From: Burkholderia sp. MS389
GTDB lineage: Bacteria; Pseudomonadota; Gammaproteobacteria; Burkholderiales; Burkholderiaceae
DNA length: 64,000 nucleotides
Assembly (NCBI RefSeq): GCF_016899425.1
Contig: NZ_CP045995.1
Coordinates: 2,666,001-2,730,000, forward strand
Direction: 5' to 3'
Shown here: positions 52,158 to 61,663 of the stretch, piece after piece
Numbering within the stretch: position 1 is the first letter of the stretch
How the letters are laid out: the number at the start of each line of letters is the position of its first letter
Made by a program: the position numbers and the translations under genes
Notes under the pieces: model-generated
Told to the model about the DNA's origin: nothing
Databases searched by the model: none
Seen by the model: the letters and a program-made list of their open reading frames with translations, nothing else

Positions 52158-53081
52158 ATGAACATGAAGTCAGCCGCTTCCGCCACCGCAGCCGGCATCA
52201 TGCCGGTGCGTCGCGACCTGCGCTTCGACCTGCCGGTCGACCGCGCGAAGGACTGGCATGGCCTCGGGTCGCACGTGACCCATTTCTTCAACGCGCTATC
52301 GCTGCTGTTTCCGGCCGGCGAGCGTTTCTTCATGGATTCGGTGCGCCACTATCGCGACCGGATCGACGATCCGGTGCTGAGGCAGCAGGTGCTCGGCTTC
52401 ATCGGCCAGGAGGCGATGCACACGCGCGAGCACGTCGAATACAACGAGCTGATGCAGGCGAACCGGCTGCCCGCGCGCAAGCTCGACAAGCGCGTGTGGA
52501 CGGTGCTCGGCTACCTGAAGCGCAAGCTGCCGCATTCGATGCAGCTCGCGCACACGGTGGCGGCCGAGCACTATACGGCGATGCTCGCCGACTGGCTGCT
52601 GAGCGACCCGACGCGCCTGGCCGGTTCGGTCGAAGGCTACCGGCAGATGTGGCTGTGGCACGCGCTGGAGGAAACCGAGCACAAGGCCGTGTCGTTCGAC
52701 GTGTGGAATGCCGCGATGAAGCCGGGGCTGCGCCGTTACCTGATCCGCATCGGCGTGTATCTGCTGACGACGCTGACGTTCTGGCCGACCGTGTTCCTGA
52801 TCCATGTGACGCTGCTGTGGCGCGATCGCCGCGCCGGCCATCACGTGCGCGGCCTGCTGCGGGTGCTCGCGTTCCTGTACGGGCCGCGCCGCGGGCTGTT
52901 CCCGCGCATCGCCGGCGAATGGCTGAGCTTTTTCCGGCCGGGCTTCCACCCGTGGGATCACGACAATCGCCACCATCTCGCGCGGGTCGACGCGCTGGCC
53001 GCCCGCTACGGCCAACACGGCGGCACGCCGGCCGGCCGCGGCCGCGCGAACGCGCCGGCGCCGCTCGCGTCGGGCCGCTGA
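52158..53081 (+). CDS. Predicted metal-dependent hydrolase (COG3687-like)
   Basis: A 307-residue protein of the predicted metal-dependent hydrolase family often annotated in Proteobacteria. Helices supply His/Glu-rich clusters: FIGQEAMHTREHVEYNEL, AEHYTA and WHALEETEHKAVSFDV, which resemble a ferritin-like diiron site. A hydrophobic pair of helices near residues 195-220 suggests membrane contact. The reaction is unknown. AACAGGAG lies 7 nt before the ATG. Confidence 0.8.
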   Translation: MNMKSAASATAAGIMPVRRDLRFDLPVDRAKDWHGLGSHVTHFFNALSLLFPAGERFFMDSVRHYRDRIDDPVLRQQVLGFIGQEAMHTREHVEYNELMQANRLPARKLDKRVWTVLGYLKRKLPHSMQLAHTVAAEHYTAMLADWLLSDPTRLAGSVEGYRQMWLWHALEETEHKAVSFDVWNAAMKPGLRRYLIRIGVYLLTTLTFWPTVFLIHVTLLWRDRRAGHHVRGLLRVLAFLYGPRRGLFPRIAGEWLSFFRPGFHPWDHDNRHHLARVDALAARYGQHGGTPAGRGRANAPAPLASGR

Positions 53082-53526
53082 CCGGGCCACCCGCCGCACG
53101 GCGGGGCGCCGCGCATGTTGCGTGCGTGCATCATCTGACTGCTTCCGACGATTGACGCAAATCAACCGGAACCGGTTGCCCGGGCGCCCGCTTGCCTGGC
53201 CGAGCGGTTGCGCACGCATGCGCCGGCACGCCGATCAGACGTGCGCCGCGTCGCGCGCAATCGCCGCGCGCCAGCGCCGGCGCGGCTGTGCGCGCACGGC
53301 GCCGGCCCTTTCCACTCGCGCGCCGTGCCCGCCTCCGGGATAACACCCATCCAGCCGCAGGCCGGCCGCATCGATATACCGTTCATGGCAACGTCGACCG
53401 CCGGCGCGATTCATGCGCAGGGGGATTTTATTCGGACGGAAATACGGCCAATATGTCGGTTCGATCGTGTCCGTCGTACGCGGCGGTGAGCCGGCGCGCG
53501 ATACCAACGCCAAGCGGGGAACAACG
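53082..53526. other. Gene-free interval of about 445 bases before the sigma-54 activator
   Basis: No gene is supported. A palindromic AACCGGAACCGGTT lies at 53164-53177 and could be an operator. The activator's promoter probably lies in the AT-richer part near 53425-53465. Confidence 0.4.
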
Positions 53527-55017
53527 ATGGTTGCAAGGTCACCCGACGCAAACGGGCAGGCGGCGCCCGAGATGACGGACGTGTCCGTCACCGCTCCCGA
53601 GGCCGGACGCAAGCTGTTCGTGATCATGCGCACGCCCGACGAGCCGTTGCTCGCACAACTGCGCGGGCTCGGCTGGGAGATCGCGGTCGCGAAGACGGCC
53701 GGCGCCGCGCAGAACATGACCTCCGGCGTGAGCGTGGCCGCCGGGCTGGTCGATTTCACCGGGTTCACGTCGCGCGACTATCCCGCGCTGAAGATGTGCC
53801 TGAGCCAGCCGGCAATCGGCTGGATTTCCATCGCGCAGGCCGGCATCACGATCGGCCCCGCCGTGCGCGAACTGATCCGCAGCTATTGTTTCGACTACGT
53901 GACGCTGCCGCTGCCGTACGAATGGATTTCGCACGTGCTCGGCCATGCGCGCGGGATGGCCGCGCTCGATCGCGTCGACGGCGCCGCCTATGCGGCGTCG
54001 ATCGGCGAACACGGGATGATCGGCAATTGCGAGGCGATGCAGCAGTTGTTCAGCACGATCCGCAAGGTCGCGAAGACCGACGCGAGCGTGTTCATCTCGG
54101 GCGAGTCGGGCACCGGCAAGGAACTGACGGCGCTCGCGATTCACGAGCGCTCCGGCCGCGGCAAGGGGCCGTTCGTCGCGATCAATTGCGGCGCGATTCC
54201 GCATCACCTGCTGCAGTCGGAGCTGTTCGGCTATGAACGCGGCGCGTTCACCGGCGCGAACCAGCGGCGCGCGGGCCGGATCGAATCGGCGAACGGCGGC
54301 ACGCTGTTTCTCGACGAGATCGGCGACATGCCGGTCGAAAGCCAGGCGAGCCTGCTGCGCTTCCTGCAGGAAGGCAAGATCGAGCGGCTCGGCGGGCAGG
54401 AATCGATCGCGGTCGACGTGCGGATCATCTCGGCCACGCACGTCGATCTCGACGGCGCGGTCGAGGCCGGGCGCTTCCGCGCGGATCTCTATCACCGGCT
54501 GTGCGTGCTGCGCATCCACGAGCCGCCGCTGCGCGCGCGCGGCAAGGACATCGACATCCTCGCGCACTACGTGCTGCAGAAATTCAAGGCCGACAGCGGC
54601 CGCAAGATCAGCGGCTTCACGTCGGCCGCGCTCGACGCGATGCGGCGCTACGAATGGCCCGGCAACGTGCGCGAACTGATCAACCGCGTGCGGCGCGCGA
54701 TCGTGATGGCCGAGAGCCGGCTGCTGACGCCGCACGATCTCGGGCTCGAGACGCCCGGGGAAACCGAACCGGTGACGCTCGAACAGGCGCGGTCGCTGGC
54801 CGAGCGCACCGCGATCGAGAACGCGCTGCTGCGCAACGACCACCGGATCAACAAGGCCGCCGCCGAACTCGGCATTTCACGCGTGACGCTCTACCGGATG
54901 ATGATCGAGCACGGGCTGAACGATCACGACAACACCGGCGGCAACGGCGGGAATGGCGACAGCGGCGGGCACGACGGCGCGCCGTCGGACGACGCGGGGC
55001 ATCAGCGGGTCGGATGA
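53527..55017 (+). CDS. Sigma-54 enhancer-binding activator (VpsR/FleQ type)
   Basis: A 496-residue AAA+ activator. The N-terminal part (about 25-145) is a degenerate receiver: AAGLVDFTGF holds the only candidate phospho-acceptor Asp. The central domain has Walker A GESGTGKE, the sigma-54 contact loop GAFTGA and Walker B GTLFLDEIGD. The C-terminus has a Fis-type helix-turn-helix (RINKAAAELGISRVTLYRMM) and a Gly/Asp-rich tail. This layout matches VpsR and FleQ, which bind c-di-GMP and control biofilm polysaccharides. Its closeness to the exopolysaccharide locus supports such a role; it may correspond to the B. cenocepacia activator BerB, which I cannot confirm. Confidence 0.85.
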   Translation: MVARSPDANGQAAPEMTDVSVTAPEAGRKLFVIMRTPDEPLLAQLRGLGWEIAVAKTAGAAQNMTSGVSVAAGLVDFTGFTSRDYPALKMCLSQPAIGWISIAQAGITIGPAVRELIRSYCFDYVTLPLPYEWISHVLGHARGMAALDRVDGAAYAASIGEHGMIGNCEAMQQLFSTIRKVAKTDASVFISGESGTGKELTALAIHERSGRGKGPFVAINCGAIPHHLLQSELFGYERGAFTGANQRRAGRIESANGGTLFLDEIGDMPVESQASLLRFLQEGKIERLGGQESIAVDVRIISATHVDLDGAVEAGRFRADLYHRLCVLRIHEPPLRARGKDIDILAHYVLQKFKADSGRKISGFTSAALDAMRRYEWPGNVRELINRVRRAIVMAESRLLTPHDLGLETPGETEPVTLEQARSLAERTAIENALLRNDHRINKAAAELGISRVTLYRMMIEHGLNDHDNTGGNGGNGDSGGHDGAPSDDAGHQRVG

Positions 55018-55045
55018 GCGGCGCGCGCGATGCGTGCGGCGCGGC

Positions 55046-55432
55046 TCACCGATAGGTCCACAGCCGATGCAGCACGAACGTGACGGGCGGCACGCACAGC
55101 ACGACCGCGACGATGCTCCATGCGCGGGCGAGCCCGAGCGCGTCGGTTGCGTGCGCCAGCAGCATCGTCGCGGCGAGGCCGGCCATCGCGACCGCGAGAA
55201 AGCGCACGAAGTTGCCCCACGTCACCGGCGACGAAAAACTCCACAGCGTGTTGGCGAGATACGAGAACGCGGTCGAACAGACGAACGCGGTCGCGTTCGC
55301 GATGACGGGCGTCGCGTCGAACAGCGCGAACATCGCGGCGGCGATCAGCGCATGCAGCGCGGTCGAGCCCAGGCCCGACACGCCGAAGCGGATCAGTCTC
55401 GCGCGCTCGGCGGCATGGAAGGTACGGATCAT
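55046..55432 (-). CDS. GtrA-family membrane protein
   Basis: A 128-residue protein with four hydrophobic helices and the GtrA opening RFGVSGLGSTALHALIAAAMF plus YLANTLWSF in helix 2. Some relatives flip polyprenyl-linked glucose or other sugars across the inner membrane; many are uncharacterised. It is convergent with the sigma-54 activator gene and could take part in envelope polysaccharide modification, by context only. Confidence 0.85.
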   Translation of the reverse strand: MIRTFHAAERARLIRFGVSGLGSTALHALIAAAMFALFDATPVIANATAFVCSTAFSYLANTLWSFSSPVTWGNFVRFLAVAMAGLAATMLLAHATDALGLARAWSIVAVVLCVPPVTFVLHRLWTYR

Positions 55433-56506
55433 CGTGGGCGGGGGGGCGCGAGGTTGCGTGAAATCGCGTGAAGCGGTGTCGCAGTATAGCCATGCGATCG
55501 GCCGCCGCGTCCAGCGTCCGGCAGCGACGGGCGGTGCGTCTTGCCGCAGCCGGGCATGTAAAGCCCATGAAACATTTCGCGTTGGCCCCCACGCGAATTT
55601 CCGCGACGAACCGGGTCGATCGGCCAGTCCGCCGCCGGTAAAAATTCCGCGCTCCATTGTTCAGCCTTATTCCGCAAGGCCCCGCCGTTGCGCGGCCGGC
55701 GCGTGCCGCGGCGCCGATGTTTCAGTTTCGTAACTTCCGGCATTCCGCGCCCGTTCCGGCCGCCAGCCGGTTCGGTCACCGCCTTGTCCGGCCGGGCTTG
55801 CGCAGCGCTGGCCCGCTCCTTGCGATGAAGGGCATGCGAGAGTCGACGGCGCGAGATCCGTCCGGTCAGGCAGCGAAAGCCGCCGCGATCGACCAGGATG
55901 CAGTCCGCGGGGATGCGGCGGCCGGGCGCGGTGCAGCGGGCCGCGTCACGGCGAGCAGGAAACGTCGTCGCCCGATCGCCGGGGCATCGGCATCGTCCGG
56001 TTGCCGGAACAAACATCAGACAGCAAACGGGGTAGAAAAATGATCGATCATCACACGCCGCGGTCCGCAGGCCGCGATCGCAGTGATTCGGGACATCGCC
56101 GCTCGAGCGTCGCGCTTGCGGCCGACCGGCATGCGACGACAGGCCATCTCTCCGCGCCCGGTGCGAGGCGGATCCGGCTGCTTGCCGGTCATCCGCGCCG
56201 GGTCGGCACTTTCCTGCACGCGAATCCGATCCGCATGGGCATGTGCACACGGGCGCCGATACCGCGACGTCCGATCTTCGCCTATTGACGCGAGCGGCAC
56301 GACGTTCGTTCGCACGGTCATCATTTCCGCGAACGATTGATCCGTTATCCGAACGATGGTCGACGCATCGTGCTGCACGCGATGCAGGAAGACAGGCATT
56401 CGATGCAAGGGCGAACCACGCGCCGCCGTTGCCATCCGGTTGAAGGGGAGGGGCGGTCGGACGCGCGCGACGGAAGCAGTAATCCGTACGCGCGCGACGC
56501 CGTTTT
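55433..56506. other. Gene-free interval of about 1.07 kb
   Basis: No gene with family features is seen on either strand. One open frame, 56040-56288 plus (82 codons; begins MIDHHTPRS), has GGGGTAG upstream but a composition unlike neighbouring proteins and is not called. Base composition is locally more mixed than in nearby genes, so this may be decayed sequence. Confidence 0.5.
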
Positions 56507-57289
56507 TCAACCGCCGTAGATGTCGAAGTCGAAGTACTTCGACGCGAGCCGCTTGTAGGTGCCGTCCTTGACCATGTCGGCGATCGCGCGGTCGATCTTC
56601 GCCTTCAGGTCGGTGTCCTCCTGGCGCAGGCCGATGCCGGCGCCGATGCCGAGCACCTTTTCGTCGACGAGCTCGGGCCCGACGAACGTGTAGTTCGCGC
56701 CGCGCGGCGATTTCAGGAATCCGATCGCGGCCTGCACTTCATCCTGGAGCGCCGCGTCGAGGCGCCCGGCGATCAGGTCGGCATACACGCCGTCCTGGTT
56801 CTGGTACGACACGACGTTCGCGCCTTGCTTGCCCCAGTACGCCTTCGCATACGTCTCCTGCGTCGTGCCCTGCTCGACGCCGATCGATTTGCCCTTCAGC
56901 GATTCGGCGGTCGGCAGCAGCGACGAGCCTTTCTTCACGACGAGCCGCGTCGGCTGGTTGTAGATCTTCGTCGTGAAGCCGATCTGCTGCGCGCGCTGCG
57001 GCGTGATCGACATCGACGACAGCACCGCGTCGAACTTCTTCGCTTTCAGCGCCGGAATCATCCCGTCGAAATCGTTCTCGAGCCACACGCATTTCGCTTT
57101 CAGGCGCGCACAGATCTCGTTGCCGAGATCGATGTCGAAGCCGACGAGCTTGCCGTCCGGCGCCTTCGACTCGAACGGCGCGTAGCTGGCGTCGGTGCCG
57201 AAGCGGATCGTGGTCCAGTCCTTCGCGATGGCGGGGCCTGCGGATACCGCGAGCAGGGCGATCGAAACGGCGGCAATCAGTCTCTTCAT
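56507..57289 (-). CDS. Amino-acid ABC transporter periplasmic binding protein (ArgT/HisJ type)
   Basis: A 260-residue exported family 3 solute-binding protein. A typical signal peptide ends SAGPAIA-K. Ligand-site motifs are FGTDASYAPFESK, GFDIDLGNEIC and ITPQRAQQIGFT, as in Lys/Arg/Ornithine-binding proteins. No permease or ATPase gene is adjacent, so it is an orphan in this window and must share a transporter encoded elsewhere. The ligand is inferred only from family. Confidence 0.9.
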   Translation of the reverse strand: MKRLIAAVSIALLAVSAGPAIAKDWTTIRFGTDASYAPFESKAPDGKLVGFDIDLGNEICARLKAKCVWLENDFDGMIPALKAKKFDAVLSSMSITPQRAQQIGFTTKIYNQPTRLVVKKGSSLLPTAESLKGKSIGVEQGTTQETYAKAYWGKQGANVVSYQNQDGVYADLIAGRLDAALQDEVQAAIGFLKSPRGANYTFVGPELVDEKVLGIGAGIGLRQEDTDLKAKIDRAIADMVKDGTYKRLASKYFDFDIYGG

Positions 57290-57464
57290 GGTGCGTTCCT
57301 TGGCGTGGTGCATCCGGGTTCTGGGCGACACGGTTTCCACGGACACGACCCGCGCCGTGACGCGGTGTCCGCACGGTCATTAACGCAGAAAATAAAATAA
57401 GAGTCCAGAATGGACAAAAAATATCGATTGAGCGGATCGGTGTGACGATCGATGGGTGCGACCC

Positions 57465-57519
57465 TTGCAAAAATACGAGAATGGACTAATCTTGTTAGTA
57501 AATTCGTTTCGAGACTAAC
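57465..57519 (+). promoter_or_regulatory. Promoter and autoregulatory operator of the RES-Xre pair
   Basis: TTGCAA (57465-57470) and TAATCT (57487-57492) are separated by 16 nt and fit a sigma-70 promoter. Three ACTAA-type half-sites follow or overlap it: ACTAA at 57485, GTTAGT at 57494-57499 and ACTAAC at 57514-57519, arranged as inverted pairs. This is the expected layout for repression by the antitoxin encoded 5 nt further on. Confidence 0.55.
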
Positions 57520-57523
57520 GATC

Positions 57524-57943
57524 ATGTCACAGCCCGCGTACGAGTCGCATTCCGCCGTGCCGCACGCTTCGGTCGCGCAGATGTCGGCCGCCGGCCTGCG
57601 CGCGTTTTTCAACATCGCGCGCGACTGGGAACTGACGATCGACGAGCAGATCGTGCTGCTCGGGTCGCCTGGCCGCTCGACGTTCTTCAAGTGGAAGGCC
57701 GCGCCGGAATCGGCCCGCCTGCCGCGCGATACGCTCGAGCGGCTATCGCTGTTGCTCGGCATCTACAAGGCATTGCAGATCCTGCTGCCGCAGCCGGCCG
57801 CGGCCGATGCATGGGTCAAGCGGCCCAACGACGCGGCGCCGTTCGGCGGCAAGCGCGCGCTCGACCGGATGCTGGCCGGCAACGTCGGCGATCTGGTGGC
57901 CGTCCGGCAATATCTCGACGCGATGCGGGGTGGCTGGGCGTGA
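57524..57943 (+). CDS. Xre/MbcA/ParS-type antitoxin of a RES-Xre module
   Basis: A 139-residue antitoxin. It has an N-terminal Xre-like domain (FFNIARDWELTIDEQIVLLG, GRSTFFKWK) and a C-terminal toxin-binding segment (WVKRPNDAAPFGGKRALDRMLAGNVGDLVAVRQYLD), whose conserved PNDAAPFGG loop plugs the toxin's NAD site in related systems. Stop and toxin GTG overlap (GTGA). The operator-like half-sites upstream suggest autorepression. Confidence 0.92.
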   Translation: MSQPAYESHSAVPHASVAQMSAAGLRAFFNIARDWELTIDEQIVLLGSPGRSTFFKWKAAPESARLPRDTLERLSLLLGIYKALQILLPQPAAADAWVKRPNDAAPFGGKRALDRMLAGNVGDLVAVRQYLDAMRGGWA

Positions 57944-58641
57944 CGACACCGATCGAAGTCACCCGGTGGCCCATGACCACCGTCGACTGGGCGCCAGCCT
58001 ATCGCGTGATTCCCACCCGTTTTCCGGCCATCAACCTGTTCGACCGCGTCGCGTCGGCGGACGATTTCGACGCGCTCTACGCACTCGAATCGCTGACCAA
58101 CGACCGCATCCGCAACGAAGTCGGCACGCTCGACCTCGTGCCGCCGGCCGAGCGCCGCTACGGGCAGGGCTGGGGGCCGATCATGGCCGCGTTCACGCAC
58201 CTGAATCCGCTGGGCAGCCGTTTTTCGGACGGCAGCTACGGCGTGTTCTACTGCACGCGCTCGCGCGACACGGCGATCGCCGAAACGCGCTATCACAGCG
58301 GGCTGTTCCTCGCCGCGACGAAGGAGCCGCCGATGCGCCAGCAGATGCGGCTCTATACCGTGTTCGCGCATGGCGACGTCGCCGACGTGCGCACGTGGCC
58401 GCAGCGCGATCCCGCGTTGCTGGACCCGGTCGACTACGGCGCGGGGCAGGCGTTCGGCCGCGCGGTGCGCCATGCCGGCGGCGCGGGGATCATCTATCCG
58501 TCGGTGCGCGATCCGCGCGGCGAGTGTCTGGCCGCGTTCCGCACGACGCTGCTGCGCGACTGCCAGCATGCGGCTTATCTCGAATACAACTGGAACGGCT
58601 CGGCCGTCGATGCGGTGTTCGAACTGAATCAGGTCGGCTAG
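57940..58641 (+). CDS. RES-domain toxin
   Basis: A 233-residue RES toxin, which in studied homologues degrades NAD+. The name-giving residues are seen: Arg in AYRVIP, Glu in AIAETRYH and Ser in IIYPSVRDP. GVFYCTRSRDTAIAE matches the family core. It starts at GTG within the antitoxin stop codon, so it is made in coupled, probably lower amounts. It appears complete. Confidence 0.93.
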   Translation: MTTPIEVTRWPMTTVDWAPAYRVIPTRFPAINLFDRVASADDFDALYALESLTNDRIRNEVGTLDLVPPAERRYGQGWGPIMAAFTHLNPLGSRFSDGSYGVFYCTRSRDTAIAETRYHSGLFLAATKEPPMRQQMRLYTVFAHGDVADVRTWPQRDPALLDPVDYGAGQAFGRAVRHAGGAGIIYPSVRDPRGECLAAFRTTLLRDCQHAAYLEYNWNGSAVDAVFELNQVG

Positions 58642-58660
58642 CGTTCGCTTGGCCGGCGCG

Positions 58661-59392
58661 TCAGGGCAGCGCCCAGTCGCCCGCGTGGCGCTCGCGCGCT
58701 TCGGCCTGCGTCATCGACCACGTGCGGCCGGTGCGCGGCTCGGCGAGCGTGAGCCGCCCGGCCGGCGCGAACGCACCCGTGTCGATGAACCATTGCGCGC
58801 CGATCCGCTGCGGCTCACGCACCGGCGTGTGTCCGGTGCAGGTCAGCGACAGCCCGGCCTGAAGCGCCGGATCGGCGAGCCCCTGGACGAGATCGCGGCC
58901 CCAGATCAGCCGCTCGCGCACGTCGTGCGGATAGCTGCCGGTATCGAGATCCGCGTCCGAGCCGAAGAATTCCGCATGCAGCACGTTGAAGCGCGCGGGG
59001 CCGTCGCCGATCACGCGCACGAGCGGCAGTGCGTCGACGCGCGCCGCATGCGCGCGCAGCCGTTCCGGCGGCAGGTCGGCGCCCCAGTCGCCGCCGATCC
59101 CGCGCCATGCGTCGGGCGGCAGCTTGCCGCGCGCGACGAGGCTCAGCACTTCCTCGTGATTGCCGCGCACGACGTGGCACCACGGCCGGTCGAGCAGGTC
59201 GAGCGCGGTGTCGGAGGCCGGGCCGCGGTCGACGAGATCGCCGACCGAGAACAGCCGGTCGCGGGCCGGATCGAAGCGGACGTCGTGCAGCAGCGCGCGC
59301 AGCACGTCGACGCAGCCGTGCAGGTCGCCGACGACGAAGTCGCGGCCGGCCGTGTTCGCGGGATGGCGGCAGAGCAGGGCGGTGGCGGTCAT
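58661..59392 (-). CDS. PPP-family serine/threonine metallophosphatase (PrpA/lambda type)
   Basis: A 243-residue phosphoprotein phosphatase. Metal-binding motifs are GDLHG (residues 22-26), GDLVDRG and GNHEE, with TGHTPV near the C-terminus. These match bacterial PrpA and phage lambda phosphatases. The physiological substrate is unknown. It is convergent with the toxin gene and has no operon partner. Confidence 0.92.
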   Translation of the reverse strand: MTATALLCRHPANTAGRDFVVGDLHGCVDVLRALLHDVRFDPARDRLFSVGDLVDRGPASDTALDLLDRPWCHVVRGNHEEVLSLVARGKLPPDAWRGIGGDWGADLPPERLRAHAARVDALPLVRVIGDGPARFNVLHAEFFGSDADLDTGSYPHDVRERLIWGRDLVQGLADPALQAGLSLTCTGHTPVREPQRIGAQWFIDTGAFAPAGRLTLAEPRTGRTWSMTQAEARERHAGDWALP

Positions 59393-59529
59393 TCCGTTAT
59401 CTTAGGCGCTCCTTGGGCGCGCGCGCCCATCGCCACGTCACGACGGAATGAGGATAATCGGGGCGCGTTGCGCGCCGGCGCTGCCGCGCGCGCGGCCGAA
59501 CCCTTTCCATCCGCTTTCGGAATCACACG

Positions 59530-60183
59530 ATGACGCTTTATCCGCAGGTATTACGCAACCGGCCGCGCATGGTCGCGGCGTTCGTCGCCGGCGTGCTGTG
59601 CGCGGTGCTGCTGCCGCTTCCGCTGCGAGCCACCGCGCGGGCACTGATCGGCTGGGATTGCGCGGTCTGGTTGTATCTGGTGTTGATGTGGGTGCGCATG
59701 GTCACCGCGCATCATCACAAGGTGCGCGAAGTCGCGATCCGCGAGGACGAAAACGCGACGACCGTGCTGACCGTCGTGTGCCTTGCGACCGTCGCGAGCG
59801 TGGCCGCGATCGCGATCGAACTCGCGACCGCCAAGAGCGTCGGCTTTCGCGCGGGGCTCAGCCACTACGCGATTACGGGCGCGACGCTGTTCGGCGCGTG
59901 GTTCCTGATCCCGACGATCTTCACGCTGCACTACGCGCGGCTCTATTACGGCTCGCCGAGCAGCGACCGCGCGCTCCGTTTCCCGGACCGGAACCCGGAG
60001 CCCGATTACTGGGATTTCCTGTATTTCGCGTTCACGATCGCGGTCGCGTCGCAGACGGCCGACGTGTCGCTCGCGAATCGTTCCGCGCGGCGCTCGGTGC
60101 TCGCGCAATCGATCCTGTCGTTCTACTTCAACATGGCCGTGCTCGGCTTGTCGATCAACGTCGCGGCGGGGCTGCTGAGCTGA
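59530..60183 (+). CDS. DUF1345 membrane protein
   Basis: A 217-residue integral membrane protein with five or six hydrophobic segments and the family signatures [27 protein letters not shown] and [21 protein letters not shown]. The function of DUF1345 is unknown. It has an ATG with weak upstream signals and is convergent with the GST gene, only 6 nt apart. Confidence 0.9.
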   Translation: MTLYPQVLRNRPRMVAAFVAGVLCAVLLPLPLRATARALIGWDCAVWLYLVLMWVRMVTAHHHKVREVAIREDENATTVLTVVCLATVASVAAIAIELATAKSVGFRAGLSHYAITGATLFGAWFLIPTIFTLHYARLYYGSPSSDRALRFPDRNPEPDYWDFLYFAFTIAVASQTADVSLANRSARRSVLAQSILSFYFNMAVLGLSINVAAGLLS

Positions 60184-60189
60184 CGCCGG

Positions 60190-60858
60190 TTATTTGAGCA
60201 GATCGTACCGGCCGCCGCGTTCCAGCGCCCGCTGGTACGCAGGCCGCGCATGGATCGTGTCGAGAAAGCGCGCGATTGCCGGATACCGGCTGCCGCCGCC
60301 GCGCGCGGTCGCGGCTTCGAGCGGAAAGCTCATCTGGATGTCGGCCGCGCTGAAGCCGTCGCCGACGAACCAGCCGCTGCGCGCCAGCGTGCCGTCGACA
60401 TGGCCGAGATGCAGGTCGATCTGCGGATCGACGAATCCCGACTGCAGCGTCGCGGCGATCTTGCGCGCGATCGGCCGCGCGAAGAACGGCATCGGCGCAT
60501 GCGCGATCCGCAGCGCGACGAGCTTGAGCAGCAGCGGCGGCATCGCCGACCCTTCCGCGTAGTGCAGCCAGTACGTGTAGTCGTGCCGCTCGGGCGAGCC
60601 GGGCGGCGGCGCGAGACGCCCGTCGCCGTAGCGGTCGACCAGGTATTCGATGATCGCGCCCGATTCGGCGAAGGTGCGGCCGTCGTCGGTCACGACGGGC
60701 GACTTGCCGAGCGGATGGATCGCGCGCAATTCGGCCGGCGCGAGCATCGTTTTCGGATCGCGTTCATAGCGCACGATCTCGTACGGCGCATCCAGTTCTT
60801 CGAGCAGCCAGAGCACGCGCTGCGAACGCGAGTTGTTCAGGTGATGGACGGTGAGCAT
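60190..60858 (-). CDS. Glutathione S-transferase
   Basis: A 222-residue GST. The thioredoxin-like N-terminal domain has HHLNNSRSQRVLWLLEEL (Ser in the catalytic position) and the GSH-binding LGKSPVV and ESGAIIEYL motifs; the C-terminal helical domain contains GDGFSAADIQMSF. It conjugates or isomerises electrophiles using glutathione. The start is set by the conserved opening strand. It is followed upstream, on the same strand, by a methyltransferase gene ending 97 nt away. Confidence 0.93.
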   Translation of the reverse strand: MLTVHHLNNSRSQRVLWLLEELDAPYEIVRYERDPKTMLAPAELRAIHPLGKSPVVTDDGRTFAESGAIIEYLVDRYGDGRLAPPPGSPERHDYTYWLHYAEGSAMPPLLLKLVALRIAHAPMPFFARPIARKIAATLQSGFVDPQIDLHLGHVDGTLARSGWFVGDGFSAADIQMSFPLEAATARGGGSRYPAIARFLDTIHARPAYQRALERGGRYDLLK

Positions 60859-60955
60859 GTCGAGGCCGGAAGGGGGCGGGAACGACATCATACCGAGCGC
60901 GTCCGTTGCGCACGCAAATAGCGTTGCGCGCGCCGTTTCGTGCCGCGCCGAACCG

Positions 60956-61663
60956 TCATGCGCGCCGCACCGCGATCCACGCGCCCCAGAACAGGCTCGC
61001 GAAAAAACGCAGCGGCGCGTCGAACCCCGCGTCGCGCAGCAGCGCGAACACGGCTTCCTCGGACGCGGGCGGATCGGCGCCCTGCAGGATCTTCGCGAGT
61101 TGCGCACGCACGGCGTCGGGCGTGGCGCCTTTCATGCGCCAGCGCTGCTGCCACGCGTCGAGCAGGCGCGGGTGGTCCGCGTAGCGGCGATGGTTGCCGG
61201 CGAGCACGAGCGGCGCGCCGGGCTTCAGGCGTCGCGCGATCGCGTGCAGCAGCGCGGCCTTCGCGTCGTCGCCCGGCACGTGATGCAGTACGCCGATCAG
61301 CGTCGCGCCGTCGAACGCGGGCACGTTGGGCAACGCGTCGACGCCGTCCTCGACGAACGCCGTACGCGCGCCGAAACCCGCGGCTTCGACGTTCGAGCGC
61401 GCAAGCGCGAGCATCGGCGCGGACGGGTCGACGGCCGTGAACCGCCAGCCCGGTTCGAGCGCGGCCGCGACGCAGATTTCCTGGCCCGTGCCGCCCGCGC
61501 CGGCGACGAGCATCCGCGCATCGGCCGCACCGATCGCCGACGCGAGCATGCATGCGGTGAGTTCGTGGCACGCATCGTAGCCGGCGAGCGCGATGCGCGA
61601 TTGCTCGGCGTATTCGTGTGCGCGTGACGGATCGAATTTCGCGGCGCTGGCGGGAAGCGACAT
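60956..61663 (-). CDS. Class I SAM-dependent methyltransferase
   Basis: A 235-residue methyltransferase with a modified motif I, MLVAGAGGTGQE, followed by FTAVDPSAPML (motif II acid) and FDGATLIGVLHHVPGD. Relatives of this layout are uncharacterised small-molecule methyltransferases. It is in tandem with the GST gene on the minus strand; the two may form an operon. The substrate is unknown. Confidence 0.88.
   Translation of the reverse strand: MSLPASAAKFDPSRAHEYAEQSRIALAGYDACHELTACMLASAIGAADARMLVAGAGGTGQEICVAAALEPGWRFTAVDPSAPMLALARSNVEAAGFGARTAFVEDGVDALPNVPAFDGATLIGVLHHVPGDDAKAALLHAIARRLKPGAPLVLAGNHRRYADHPRLLDAWQQRWRMKGATPDAVRAQLAKILQGADPPASEEAVFALLRDAGFDAPLRFFASLFWGAWIAVRRA

Noticed and set aside
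56040-56288. An 82-codon plus-strand frame beginning MIDHHTPRS
   Set aside because: A purine stretch precedes it, but the composition is Arg/His-rich with no recognisable domain; evidence is too thin for a call.
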